Positions 7,471-15,660 of a stretch of DNA of 40,922 nucleotides are shown here, piece by piece. Under the pieces are notes generated by a model. The model was not told where the DNA came from and ran no database searches. It worked only from the letters and a program-made list of their open reading frames with translations. This DNA is from JBBSIN01 sp038232055 (lineage in GTDB: Bacteria > Actinomycetota > Actinomycetes > JADGOV01). Positions within the stretch are counted from its first letter, which is position 1. Each line of letters opens with the position of its first letter. The position numbers and the translations under genes were made by a program. The stretch covers positions 1 through 40,922 of the forward strand of contig JBBSIN010000017.1 in NCBI GenBank assembly GCA_038232055.1, written 5' to 3'.

Positions 7471-8519
7471 GGGCCGCTCGGCGGTTGCAACCCGGACGGA
7501 CCCGGCATGCCCGGCGCGGTTGCCCCTGCGCTCTGCGCCAGCACGATGTCGAGCGCCTCGGCCCGCATCCGTCGGTCGACGTAGAGCAGGGCCACGACGG
7601 CGGCGACGAACGGCTGCGTCAGGATCGCGGCGAGCAGGCCGCTGACCGCCACGACGACGAGCAGCGCGATCGGCAGCCCCCCGCCGGAGTCCCCGGAGCC
7701 AGCGGCAGCCAGCGCGCCGGCCACACCGGCCGGGATCGCGAACACGGCTGACACCGCCAGGGCGATGAGGACCGCGAGCGCCCGGATGCTCCAGACCCGC
7801 CAGAAGTCGGGAAGGGCCAGCCGCCAGGAGCGGCGCATGGCGGCACCGACGCTGACCCGTTCGAGGACGAGGGCCGGGGGAACCAGCGCGAGGACACCCC
7901 AGAGGAACATCCCGGGGAGAATGAACGCGACGAGCGCGAGGTAGGGCAGGCAGCCGGCGAGGATCGCCGCGCCCAGCAGCGGACCGGCCCGTGGCGAGAC
8001 CCGGTGCCAGACATCACCGAAGGACGTTCGTCGGCCGAGCACGGCGTCGGCGACGACTCCCGCGAGTAGGCCGGTGAGGAGTGCTGTCGCCGTCGCGTTG
8101 ACGAAGCCGGACAGGAAGAAGGAGCCCACGCCGCGAGCCACGAAGCGCCCGTTGAAGGGCGACTGCGATCCCGCGAAGTCGAATGACGAGGTGGGGTCGC
8201 GCAGCAGCAGTCCGATTCCGATCTGCACCGCCTGGGCCGCGACCAGCACGATCGCCGACCAGGCCAGCGTGACCTTGGGGTTGCGACGGACGATCGAGAA
8301 GGCGCCGTCGAGGAGCTCGCCGAGCCCCAGTGGTCGAAGCGGTACGACGCCCGGCCGGGCGACCGGCGGCGATTGCCACCCTGGCGGTGGGCCCCAGCCG
8401 GGACCCGGCGGCGGCGAGCCCCAACCGGGCGGCGGATTCCAGCCGGGGGAACTCCAGCCGGACGGCGGGTCGGGCGGCGAGCCGCTGCCGGGCGACGTCC
8501 AGCCGCTCGGGTCGGTCAC
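7467..8519 (-). CDS. polytopic membrane protein with Pro/Gly/Trp-rich N-terminus (glycerophosphodiesterase membrane-domain type)
   Basis: A 350-aa protein. Residues 1-55 are low-complexity and built of PPGW-like units. A membrane domain with about six helices follows, beginning PLRPLGLGELLDGAFSIVRRNP. That opening is typical of actinobacterial proteins annotated as glycerophosphoryl diester phosphodiesterase membrane domain-containing, although no catalytic domain is present. The GTG at 8519 has a full AAGGAGG ribosome site 6 nt upstream. It is the first gene of the operon running to DUF58 and is divergent from mtrA. The mycobacterial counterpart of this cluster also carries a membrane protein at this position. 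The Pro-rich cytoplasmic tail may be a protein-interaction arm (inference). Confidence 0.8.
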   Translation of the reverse strand: MTDPSGWTSPGSGSPPDPPSGWSSPGWNPPPGWGSPPPGPGWGPPPGWQSPPVARPGVVPLRPLGLGELLDGAFSIVRRNPKVTLAWSAIVLVAAQAVQIGIGLLLRDPTSSFDFAGSQSPFNGRFVARGVGSFFLSGFVNATATALLTGLLAGVVADAVLGRRTSFGDVWHRVSPRAGPLLGAAILAGCLPYLALVAFILPGMFLWGVLALVPPALVLERVSVGAAMRRSWRLALPDFWRVWSIRALAVLIALAVSAVFAIPAGVAGALAAAGSGDSGGGLPIALLVVVAVSGLLAAILTQPFVAAVVALLYVDRRMRAEALDIVLAQSAGATAPGMPGPSGLQPPSGP

Positions 8520-8528
8520 ATACGCCTC

Positions 8529-8599
8529 CTTGTTCCCGCCGCCGCTGCTGCCTGGATCGACCAGTCCTTTGATCGTCGCACGCGGCCGGAGGGAACAAG
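8529..8599. promoter_or_regulatory. divergent mtrA / membrane-operon control region with 9-bp inverted repeat
   Basis: The 95-bp gap 8520-8614 holds a perfect inverted repeat: CTTGTTCCC at 8529-8537 and GGGAACAAG at 8591-8599, with a 53-bp spacer. Read in each gene's own direction, the same GGGAACAAG lies 9 nt before the minus-strand GTG and 15 nt before the mtrA ATG. On the minus side it runs straight into AAGGAGG. It may be a shared operator or a shared leader element. No clear -10/-35 pairs are visible. Confidence 0.4.
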
Positions 8600-8614
8600 T
8601 GGGACGATGGAGGC

Positions 8615-9292
8615 ATGAAAGGTCGCGTGCTCGTCGTCGACGACGACACCGCGCTCGCCGAGATGCTCGGCATCGTCCTTCGAGGTGAGGGCTTCGAGCC
8701 GGCCTTCGTCAGCGACGGCGATGCGGCGGTCCCGGCGTTTCAGCAGTTCCACCCTGACCTGGTGCTGCTCGACCTCATGCTGCCGGGCACCGACGGCATC
8801 GACATCTGCCGCCAGATCCGCGCGGAGTCCGGCGTACCGATCGTCATGCTCACCGCCAAGAGCGACACGATCGACATCGTGGTGGGGCTCGAGTCAGGTG
8901 CCGACGACTACATCGTGAAGCCGTTCAAGCCCAAGGAACTCGTCGCCCGGGTCCGGGCCCGTCTGCGCCAGCCCGCCGACCCGCCGTCGGAGGTGCTGCA
9001 CGTCGCCGACGTCACGATCGACGTCGCCGGACACACCGTCACCCGCGGCGACGACGCGGTCAACCTCACGCCGCTCGAGTTCGATCTGCTGGGTGCGTTG
9101 GCCCGCAAGCCCCGCCAGGTGTTCACCCGCGAGATGCTGCTCGAACAGGTCTGGGGTTATCGCCACCCGGCCGACACGCGGTTGGTGAACGTGCACGTGC
9201 AACGGCTGCGGGCGAAGGTGGAGCGCGACCCCGAGCATCCCGAGATCGTGCTGACCGTGCGCGGCGTCGGCTACAAGGCCGGCCCGCCGTAG
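8615..9292 (+). CDS. mtrA: two-component response regulator MtrA (OmpR family)
   Basis: A DNA-binding response regulator that coordinates cell-wall metabolism, division and development in actinobacteria, activated by MtrB. The protein has 225 aa. It has a receiver domain (about 3-115) with acidic pocket D10-D11, phosphoacceptor D53 (LLDLMLPGTDG) and conserved K in FKPKELVARVRARLR. A winged-helix domain (about 130-222) ends TVRGVGYKAGPP. It closely matches the MtrA core of mycobacteria (SLAEML-, GLESGADDYI-type motifs). The ATG at 8615 gives the normal N-terminus. The only purine-rich stretch, GGAGG, is just 1 nt before it, so initiation may use the GGAGGG at 8588-8593 or be weak. mtrB follows after 8 nt. 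Confidence 0.97.
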   Translation: MKGRVLVVDDDTALAEMLGIVLRGEGFEPAFVSDGDAAVPAFQQFHPDLVLLDLMLPGTDGIDICRQIRAESGVPIVMLTAKSDTIDIVVGLESGADDYIVKPFKPKELVARVRARLRQPADPPSEVLHVADVTIDVAGHTVTRGDDAVNLTPLEFDLLGALARKPRQVFTREMLLEQVWGYRHPADTRLVNVHVQRLRAKVERDPEHPEIVLTVRGVGYKAGPP

Positions 9293-9300
9293 GCAGCCAC

Positions 9301-10953
9301 ATGGCGGCGACGACCGACGACGGCTACCGCGTCCGGGGCAGGCTGGCGCTCGCGGAGGCTCGGCACGCGCTGCGGCGACGTACCCGGCGGCTGCGCCGGC
9401 AGTGGCGGCGTTCCCTTCAGGTCCGCGTCGGCGTCAGCACGCTCGTGCTCTCGGCGATCGTGGTCGGGCTGGTCGCCATGACGTTGGTCAACCGCGTCGT
9501 GGACGGGCTGATCAACGCGAAGCAGCGGGTGGCGCTCGCGGAGGCGACGTCGGGTTTCACGGCGGCGCAGGCCCTGGCGGGCAACGAGAAGCTCACCTCG
9601 ATCGACGTCATCAACCGGCTCGCGAGCGGCGTGGCCAACCGGGGAAGCGGACCCGGGGAGGGCGTCAGCCTCGTCATCCTCGGCACCAAGCCGGAGGTCG
9701 CCGGTCGCGCCGTACCCGACGACGTACTCGACTCGAGCGTCACGCCCGCCCTACGTCGGGCAGTGCTCGCCGCCGACGCCCGCCCGGTCTACGCCTACAC
9801 CGCCTTGCGGCACCGCGACGGACGCGCCGAACCGGCGCTCGCCGTGGGGGCGCCGCTGCTGTTCCCGACGAGCGAGCTCTACCAGCTCTACTACCTCTTC
9901 CCGCTGCGGCAGGAGGAGCAGACGATCTCGCTGGTACGCCGTACGGTCGCGCTCACCGGGGGCGCCCTCGTGCTGCTGCTGGTCGGCATCGCCTGGCTCG
10001 TGACCCGGCAGGTCGTCACGCCGGTCCGGATGGCCGCGCGCACCGCCGAACGCCTCTCCGCGGGTCGCCTCACCGAACGGATGGCGGTGCGCGGCGAGGA
10101 CGACCTGGCTCGGCTGGCCACGTCGTTCAATCGGATGGCGCGCAACCTGCAGCGCCAGATCGAGCAGCTGGAGGAACTGTCCCGGCTGCAGCGGCGGTTC
10201 GTCTCCGACGTCTCGCACGAGCTGCGCACCCCGCTCACGACCGTCCGGATGGCGGCCGACGTGATCCACGAGGCGCGCTCGGCCTTCTCACCGCAGGTGG
10301 CCCGGTCGGCGGAGCTCTTGCAGACCGAGCTCGACCGCTTCGAGTCGTTGCTCGCCGACCTGCTGGAGATCAGCAGGTACGACGCCGGCGCGGCGCTGCT
10401 CGAAGCCGAGCCCACGGACATGCGCGCGCTGGTCCGTCGGGTCGCGACGGCCGTCGAGCCGCTCGCCACCCGGCGGGGGAGCCTCGTCCAGCTGCGGCTG
10501 CCCACCTCGTCCTGCGTCGCCGAGGTCGACCCGCGGCGGATCGAGCGGGTGCTGCGCAACCTCGTCGTGAACGCCGTCGAACACGGCGAGGGCCGCCCGG
10601 TGACGCTCTCGCTGGGGCAGGACGAGGGATCGGTGGCGGTGACCGTGCGCGACCACGGCGTGGGCCTGCGCCCGGACGAGGTCTCCCAGGTCTTCGACCG
10701 GTTCTGGCGGGCCGACCCGGCCCGCTCCCGTACGACGGGTGGCACCGGCCTGGGTCTCTCGATCGCACTGGAGGACACCAACCTGCACGCCGGTTGGCTC
10801 CAGGTATGGGGCGCGCCGACCCTGGGCACCCAGTTCCGGCTCACGCTTCCGCGGCGGGCGGGCGGCGAACTGGCCGGCTCGCCGCTGCCGCTGGAGCCAC
10901 GCGACGCTCCGGCCGACCGGTTGCCGGTCCCCGCCGGCCGGGTCGATGGCTAA
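9301..10953 (+). CDS. mtrB: sensor histidine kinase MtrB
   Basis: The membrane sensor kinase that phosphorylates MtrA. The protein has 550 aa. It has a basic cytoplasmic N-terminus, TM1 (about 44-64), an extracytoplasmic sensor of about 150 residues and TM2 (about 216-237). A HAMP domain follows. The dimerisation helix has phosphoacceptor H306 in SDVSHELRTPLTT, and the ATPase domain has NLVVNAVEHGEG (N box), DHGVGL (G1) and GGTGLGLSIA (G2). The sensor length and the ELYQLYYLFPL stretch fit the MtrB family. The ATG at 9301 is 8 nt after mtrA. The 3' end overlaps lpqB by 8 bp, so mtrA-mtrB-lpqB is one operon. Confidence 0.96.
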   Translation: MAATTDDGYRVRGRLALAEARHALRRRTRRLRRQWRRSLQVRVGVSTLVLSAIVVGLVAMTLVNRVVDGLINAKQRVALAEATSGFTAAQALAGNEKLTSIDVINRLASGVANRGSGPGEGVSLVILGTKPEVAGRAVPDDVLDSSVTPALRRAVLAADARPVYAYTALRHRDGRAEPALAVGAPLLFPTSELYQLYYLFPLRQEEQTISLVRRTVALTGGALVLLLVGIAWLVTRQVVTPVRMAARTAERLSAGRLTERMAVRGEDDLARLATSFNRMARNLQRQIEQLEELSRLQRRFVSDVSHELRTPLTTVRMAADVIHEARSAFSPQVARSAELLQTELDRFESLLADLLEISRYDAGAALLEAEPTDMRALVRRVATAVEPLATRRGSLVQLRLPTSSCVAEVDPRRIERVLRNLVVNAVEHGEGRPVTLSLGQDEGSVAVTVRDHGVGLRPDEVSQVFDRFWRADPARSRTTGGTGLGLSIALEDTNLHAGWLQVWGAPTLGTQFRLTLPRRAGGELAGSPLPLEPRDAPADRLPVPAGRVDG

Positions 10954-12700
10954 CCGGCGAGGCGGCGTACGCCGCGCCGGTCCGGTCTCGGTGGTAGCTG
11001 CGGCGCTCCTGGCGCTCAGCGCGTGCGTACCGAGCGGCAGCGCCGTACACCGGGTTCCGGCCCTTTCCGGAGAGGGCCCACTCGCGGCGCAGGGCATCCG
11101 GGTGTTGGCCCAGCCACCGGCCGAGGGCGCCGACCCGGAGAAGCTCACCCGCCAGTTCCTGCTCGCCTGCGCGGACCCGGACAACGACTTCGCCGTCGCG
11201 CGGAGCTTCCTCGCACCCGACGCGCGCCAGAAGTGGGATCCGACCGCTCGGGTGACGATCTACGACGGCGACGTAAGCTCGCTGAACATCCAGCAGCAGA
11301 ACGGCGCGGTGACGGTCGCCGCACCGCAGACGTCGGCCACGATCGTGCACGGGACGTACCAGCTCGGCGACGGCGGCGTGCCGCCGCTGGTCCGCTTTCC
11401 ACTCACCAAGGTCGAGGGGGAGTGGCGCTTTCGGGACATCCCCGACGGCGTCCTGCTGTCCTCCTCGCTGCTCTTCGCGTTCAAGCCGGTCGACCTCTAC
11501 TTCTTCGACCCGACGCTGCAGCACCTCGTCCCGGACCGCGTCTTCCTCGTCGCCACCCGCGGCAACCTGGCCGAGGCGGCACTGCAGACGCTGATGGGCG
11601 GACCGTCGCCCCGGCTGCAGGGCGTCGTGCGAACGGCGCTGCCACCGGGCAGCAAGCTCTCGGGGCACCCGGCGCTGCACGGCGGGGTGCTCGACGTCGA
11701 GATCACGACGGACGCGCGGCAGGTCAACCGGGCTGGGCTGGCGGCCCAGCTGCTGTGGACAGTCGGGCAGCTGCCCGAGGTGTCCGGCGTCCGGCTCACC
11801 GTCGACGGCACGCCGTACACGTCGGGGAGCAACGACGTGCTGACGACCGACGACGCCCTGCGGTACGACCCGAACGTGCTGTCATCGACGGCACCCGCCT
11901 ACTACGTCGTTGCCACCCGTGCCCGCAGTGTGCTGCACAGGACCGACGGTGAGCAGTGGCCATTCGTGGGAGCCGGCCGCGCGCTGCGCCACCCTGCCGT
12001 CTCCCTGGACGCCCGCGTCGCGGGCCTTGCGTGCCGCAACGCGGTCTGCCGCAGGCTCTACCTCGGCGCGCTCGGCACGTCACCGCTGCGCCGGGGGCTG
12101 AGCGTCCGGGGCAGCCTTACCGCACCCACGTGGGACGCGGTGGGCGGCAGCGTGTGGACCGTCGAGAACACGCCGGCCGGGCCGGTGGTGTGGCGGGTGC
12201 CGGCGGTGGGTGCGCCGCGCCGGGTCGACATCGCTGGCGTCGGGATCGACCGGGTGCGGGCCCTGCGACTCTCGCGCGACGGCACGCGGGTGGCCGCGGT
12301 CGTCGAGCACCGGGGAGTCGCCAACGTATGGGCCGGCGTCGTCGTACGGGTCGGCGATGCCATCCGGATCGACCGGCTGATTCCGGTGGCTCCGTCACTC
12401 GTCGGAGTGATCGACCTCGGGTGGGCCGATGCGGGACACCTCGCGGTGCTCGCGAAGTCCGACCCGCAGGGCAGCGTGACGCCCTACCGGCTGCGAATCG
12501 ACGGCTCCGAGCCCCCGCAGCCGGTTCTGGCGACCGCGCCCGGCGGCCAGCCGGTCTCGCTCGCGGCCGCCCCCGGTGGACAGCTCCTGGTGGCCACGCT
12601 GCCACCCGGCCGGCGGGACGGGACGCGCCTGTTGCAACTGCAGAACCAGACGTGGGCCAAGGTCACCGACAGCGGGAGCGACCCGGTCTACGCCGGCTAG
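10946..12700 (+). CDS. lpqB: lipoprotein LpqB
   Basis: An extracytoplasmic lipoprotein that interacts with the MtrB sensor domain and modulates MtrA phosphorylation in mycobacteria. The protein has 584 aa. It has an Arg-rich signal peptide and lipobox LSAC with the lipidated Cys at residue 27. A GerMN-like domain follows (around PVDLYFFDP to DVEITTDARQV), and then a beta-propeller-like C-terminal half. The ATG at 10946 lies 8 bp inside mtrB and gives a proper signal peptide; longer in-frame starts inside mtrB do not. Length is normal for LpqB. It is the last gene of the mtr operon, as nothing follows for 275 bp. Confidence 0.95.
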   Translation: MANRRGGVRRAGPVSVVAAALLALSACVPSGSAVHRVPALSGEGPLAAQGIRVLAQPPAEGADPEKLTRQFLLACADPDNDFAVARSFLAPDARQKWDPTARVTIYDGDVSSLNIQQQNGAVTVAAPQTSATIVHGTYQLGDGGVPPLVRFPLTKVEGEWRFRDIPDGVLLSSSLLFAFKPVDLYFFDPTLQHLVPDRVFLVATRGNLAEAALQTLMGGPSPRLQGVVRTALPPGSKLSGHPALHGGVLDVEITTDARQVNRAGLAAQLLWTVGQLPEVSGVRLTVDGTPYTSGSNDVLTTDDALRYDPNVLSSTAPAYYVVATRARSVLHRTDGEQWPFVGAGRALRHPAVSLDARVAGLACRNAVCRRLYLGALGTSPLRRGLSVRGSLTAPTWDAVGGSVWTVENTPAGPVVWRVPAVGAPRRVDIAGVGIDRVRALRLSRDGTRVAAVVEHRGVANVWAGVVVRVGDAIRIDRLIPVAPSLVGVIDLGWADAGHLAVLAKSDPQGSVTPYRLRIDGSEPPQPVLATAPGGQPVSLAAAPGGQLLVATLPPGRRDGTRLLQLQNQTWAKVTDSGSDPVYAG

Positions 12701-12743
12701 TGCGCCTGGGGTGCGCCGCGGCCGCTGGACACTGCCGGGTCCG

Positions 12744-12833
12744 ATTGACCACATTCACGTTCCTTTCACGGACGCAGGCAGGGCCAACGAGCGTGGCGTT
12801 GCAGGCGCGACGCGACCGATGTGGTCAATGACC
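12744..12833. promoter_or_regulatory. 11-bp inverted repeat in the lpqB-comF gap
   Basis: The 275-bp gap 12701-12975 has no gene. It holds a perfect inverted repeat, ATTGACCACAT (12744-12754) and ATGTGGTCAAT (12819-12829), with centres 75 bp apart. The right arm is nested in the palindrome GGTCA-A-TGACC (12823-12833). The left arm contains TTGACC, a plausible -35. A further palindrome GAACCGGTTC lies at 12937-12946. The AT-rich arms stand out against the GC-rich background, so a looped operator or long-range hairpin for comF is possible. Confidence 0.4.
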
Positions 12834-12975
12834 CCCACTCCCGGCGCGCGACACCACGCAGCCCGGGTTCTGCGCAGCACCGCTTCTGCACAGCGCCGCG
12901 ACCAAGTGGCCGGCCGCTGTCCACATCGGCAAGCGGGAACCGGTTCTCGGCTTCTGGAGACACCAGGCTTCGGTT

Positions 12976-13776
12976 GTGTTCCGCGATGTCGTCGACCTGG
13001 TATGGCCGAGGATCTGTCCCGGTTGCGGGCGCGCGGATATCAACGCCGACCCCGCCTGCGCGGTCTGCTTGGCGGCCCTGCGCCGCGCGGCCGTACGCGT
13101 GACACCTAGCCCCGCGCCGCCGGGCCTGCCACCGGTGTGGGCGTCGGCGGCGTACGACGGAGTCGTCCGGGCGCTCCTGTTGGCCCACAAGGAGCGCGGC
13201 CGCCGCGCCCTCGCCGGATCGTTGGGCGCGGCGCTGAGTGCGGCGCTGGTCGCGGCGCACGATGCGGTGTCGGGTGGGTCCGGGCCGTGTGTCGTCGTCC
13301 CGGTGCCCTCGTCAGGCGCGTCGCGACGGGCTCGGGGGGACGACCCGACCCTGCGGGTCGTCAGGTACGGGGTCGCGGCTTTGCGCCGGGCCGGAGTCGA
13401 GGCGACGCTCCTGCCCGCCCTGCGCCACGGCCGCCGGGTACGGGACCAGGCCGGGCTGTCGGCGATGCAGCGAGCGGCCAACCTCGGGGGTGCGCTTCGG
13501 GTCGTCGCCTCGGCTCGCGAACCGCTCGAGCGCGCCCGAGCGGTGCTCCTGGCCGACGACGTCGTGACGACCGGTGCAACGCTGGCCGAGGCCGCCCGGG
13601 CGCTGAACAGCTGGGGAGCTCGGGTGGACGCCGCCGGTGTCGTCGCGGCGACGTCGCGGCGCGGCGCAATGGTGGCCACCATCCGCAGGTCTGTCCCTGA
13701 CCGGCCGCCGGCGGATAGCGTGCAGCCATGGCGCCCGCCCGGGTCCGTGGTTGCGCCGGATCGTCGATCCGGCTAG
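12976..13776 (+). CDS. comF: ComF family phosphoribosyltransferase-like protein
   Basis: A ComF-family protein of 266 aa: an N-terminal four-Cys zinc site followed by a phosphoribosyltransferase fold. In transformable bacteria ComF helps DNA uptake. In actinobacteria the gene is a constant neighbour of lpqB and hpf and its role is unproven. Seen: Cys14, Cys17, Cys28 and Cys31 (CPGCG and CAVC), and the PRPP-binding loop DDVVTTGAT at 194-202. The GTG at 12976 gives VFRDVVDLVWPRICPGCG, the usual beginning. No good ribosome site is seen. The C-terminal 35 residues are low-conservation and end inside a strong hairpin. Confidence 0.9.
   Translation: MFRDVVDLVWPRICPGCGRADINADPACAVCLAALRRAAVRVTPSPAPPGLPPVWASAAYDGVVRALLLAHKERGRRALAGSLGAALSAALVAAHDAVSGGSGPCVVVPVPSSGASRRARGDDPTLRVVRYGVAALRRAGVEATLLPALRHGRRVRDQAGLSAMQRAANLGGALRVVASAREPLERARAVLLADDVVTTGATLAEAARALNSWGARVDAAGVVAATSRRGAMVATIRRSVPDRPPADSVQPWRPPGSVVAPDRRSG
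13755..13773 (+). terminator. 8-bp-stem hairpin at the comF stop codon
   Basis: GCCGGATC-GTC-GATCCGGC is a perfect 8-bp stem with a 3-nt loop, ending one base before the TAG stop (13774-13776). It lacks a T-tract, so it would be a non-canonical actinobacterial terminator or an RNA-stabilising stem. A second weaker hairpin, GGAGGG-TCCGATG-CCCTCC, lies at 13866-13884 in the 244-bp comF-hpf gap. Nothing else was seen in that gap apart from the hpf ribosome site. Confidence 0.4.
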
Positions 13777-14020
13777 CCGATGCCAGCCGCAGGCGAAACG
13801 GCCCACGTAAGGCGACTTCTCGTCGACCGATCACGGTGCGGCTTAGAGGTCAGTCCTGCCCCGGCGGAGGGTCCGATGCCCTCCTTCCCGGGAGAAGGGC
13901 AGTAGTGGCACGACAACCCACGCTGCGAACCCCTCGGCAGGCGGATGTGGGGACGAAGACCAGGTCGGCCGGGCGGGCGTCGTACGCAGATTCATCGCTT
14001 CGTCTGCTGGGAGGACTCGC

Positions 14021-14737
14021 GTGGACATCGTCGTCAAGGGTCGCCACACCGAGGTGCCGGAAGGGTTTCGCGAGCATGTCGCCGAGAAGCTGGCGAAGCT
14101 GGAGCGGCTCAACTCCCGGATGATCCGGGTGGACGTCCAGTTGATCCACGAACCAAACCGGCGGCTCTCCGACTACTGCGAGCGGGTCGAACTGACCTGC
14201 CACTCGCGTGGGCCGGTCATCCGGGCCGAGGCAGCGGCCGACGAAGCGCACGCTGCGCTCGATCTTGCGCTCGCCAAGCTCGAGGAGCGGCTGCGCCGGG
14301 CGGCCGACCGCCGGCGGGTCCATCACGGCACGCGTACGCCGGTCTCGATATCCGCCGCCCTCGCCGGGGCGGCGGCGCCCGCATCGCGCGGCCCGCGTGC
14401 GGCGGACGCACCTGACAGCGCCGAATTGACCAGGGCCGCCGAATCGACCAGGGCCGCCGAACCGGCCGAGGACACCGACCTGGACGAGGAGGACGCCGGC
14501 CTGATCACCGGTCGCGTGCACGTCGACGGCGACGGACCGCTCGTCGTACGCGAGAAGCTGCACAAGTCGGCACCGATGACGCTCGAGCAGGCGCTGCACG
14601 AGATGGAGCTCGTGGGTCACGACTTCTATCTGTTCTGGGACCAGGATGCCGACGTCCCGAGCGTCGTGTACTGCCGGCGCGGCTACGACTACGGCGTCAT
14701 CCGCCTCCATCACGTCGAGGTCCGCCCGCAGCTCTGA
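14021..14737 (+). CDS. hpf: ribosome hibernation promoting factor, long form
   Basis: A cytosolic ribosome-associated factor that binds the 30S decoding region and, in the long form, dimerises ribosomes into 100S particles under stress. The protein has 238 aa. Its N-terminal HPF/RaiA domain (about 1-100) starts DIVVKGRHTEVPEGFREHV. A variable linker (about 105-170) includes an 18-bp near-perfect duplication at 14423-14458. The C-terminal dimerisation domain (about 178-238) carries PMTLEQALHEMELVGHDFYL and CRRGYDYGVIRL. The GTG at 14021 has GGGAGG at 14009-14014, about 6 nt upstream. The order comF-hpf-regulator-secA matches other actinobacteria. Confidence 0.96.
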   Translation: MDIVVKGRHTEVPEGFREHVAEKLAKLERLNSRMIRVDVQLIHEPNRRLSDYCERVELTCHSRGPVIRAEAAADEAHAALDLALAKLEERLRRAADRRRVHHGTRTPVSISAALAGAAAPASRGPRAADAPDSAELTRAAESTRAAEPAEDTDLDEEDAGLITGRVHVDGDGPLVVREKLHKSAPMTLEQALHEMELVGHDFYLFWDQDADVPSVVYCRRGYDYGVIRLHHVEVRPQL

Positions 14738-14912
14738 TCCGCGGTGAAACCGTTAGGTCCCGGTATGTTCCCCGGCCGACTGTTAGCGACGGGTATTCCG
14801 GTCGGTGGGGCGCCCACTCCCGGGCGAATCCGCCGTACGCTCGGTACCTGCCCAACCGTGCCCTGAGCCAGGACACCCCGCCTGGAGATGGCGCCCGACT
14901 CCTGGAGTTTTC

Positions 14913-15617
14913 GTGACCGAGCATGCCGGCGCGACCGGTCCCGAGGCCGACCGACACGACCCGATCCGGGTGCTGGTGGTCGACGATCACGCGCTATTCC
15001 GGCGGGGTCTCGAGATGGTCCTCCAGCAGGAGCCCGACATCGAGGTCGTCGGAGAGGCGAGCGACGGCGCCGAGGCGCTCGACAAGGCGGTGCAGACCAC
15101 GCCGGACATCGTGCTCATGGACGTTCGCATGCCCCGACGCGGCGGCATCGACGCGTGTACGGCGATCAAGGACGCGGTCCCCAGCGCAAAGATCATCATG
15201 CTGACGATCAGCGACGAGGAGGCCGACCTCTACGAGGCGATCAAGGCGGGGGCGATGGGCTACCTGCTCAAGGAGATATCGATCGAGGAGGTTGCGAGCG
15301 CGATCCGCGCTGTCGCCGAGGGGCAGAGCCTGATCAGCCCGTCCATGGCCGCGAAGCTGCTCACCGAGTTCGCTTCGATGGTCAAGCGGACCGACGACCG
15401 GCAGCAGGTGCTAACGCCGCGGCTCACCGACCGGGAGATGGAGGTGCTCCGGCTCGTCGCCAAGGGGCTGAACAATCGCGACATCGCCAAGGAGCTGTTC
15501 ATCAGCGAGAACACGGTGAAGAACCACATTCGCAACATCCTCGAGAAGCTGCAGCTGCACTCGCGGATGGAGGCCGTGGTGTACGCCGTACGCGAGAAAT
15601 TGCTCGAGATCACCTGA
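14913..15617 (+). CDS. orphan NarL/FixJ-type response regulator
   Basis: A DNA-binding response regulator of 234 aa. The receiver domain (about 17-135) has acidic pair D24-D25, phosphoacceptor D70 (VLMDVRMPRRGG) and Lys in YLLKEISIEE. The C-terminal LuxR-type HTH (about 165-228) reads LTDREMEVLRLVAKGLNNRD and SENTVKNHIRNIL. No histidine kinase gene is adjacent, so it is an orphan. The same regulator sits between hpf and secA in Streptomyces and relatives. The GTG at 14913 is preceded by GGAG about 5 nt upstream and gives the natural N-terminus. An in-frame start at 14805 would add an unconserved Pro-rich stretch. The 175-bp gap before it shows no clear promoter pair. Confidence 0.93.
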   Translation: MTEHAGATGPEADRHDPIRVLVVDDHALFRRGLEMVLQQEPDIEVVGEASDGAEALDKAVQTTPDIVLMDVRMPRRGGIDACTAIKDAVPSAKIIMLTISDEEADLYEAIKAGAMGYLLKEISIEEVASAIRAVAEGQSLISPSMAAKLLTEFASMVKRTDDRQQVLTPRLTDREMEVLRLVAKGLNNRDIAKELFISENTVKNHIRNILEKLQLHSRMEAVVYAVREKLLEIT

Positions 15618-15660
15618 TCCCTGGGTGGTCCATGTTGCGGCCGCTGGCACGATGCCCGAC

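Noticed and set aside
9402..10997. Long open frame overlapping mtrB
   Set aside because: Off-frame shadow; MtrB kinase motifs are intact in the real frame.
12937..12946. GAACCGGTTC as a second LexA box
   Set aside because: The half-sites are 2 nt apart rather than 4, so it does not fit the SOS consensus.
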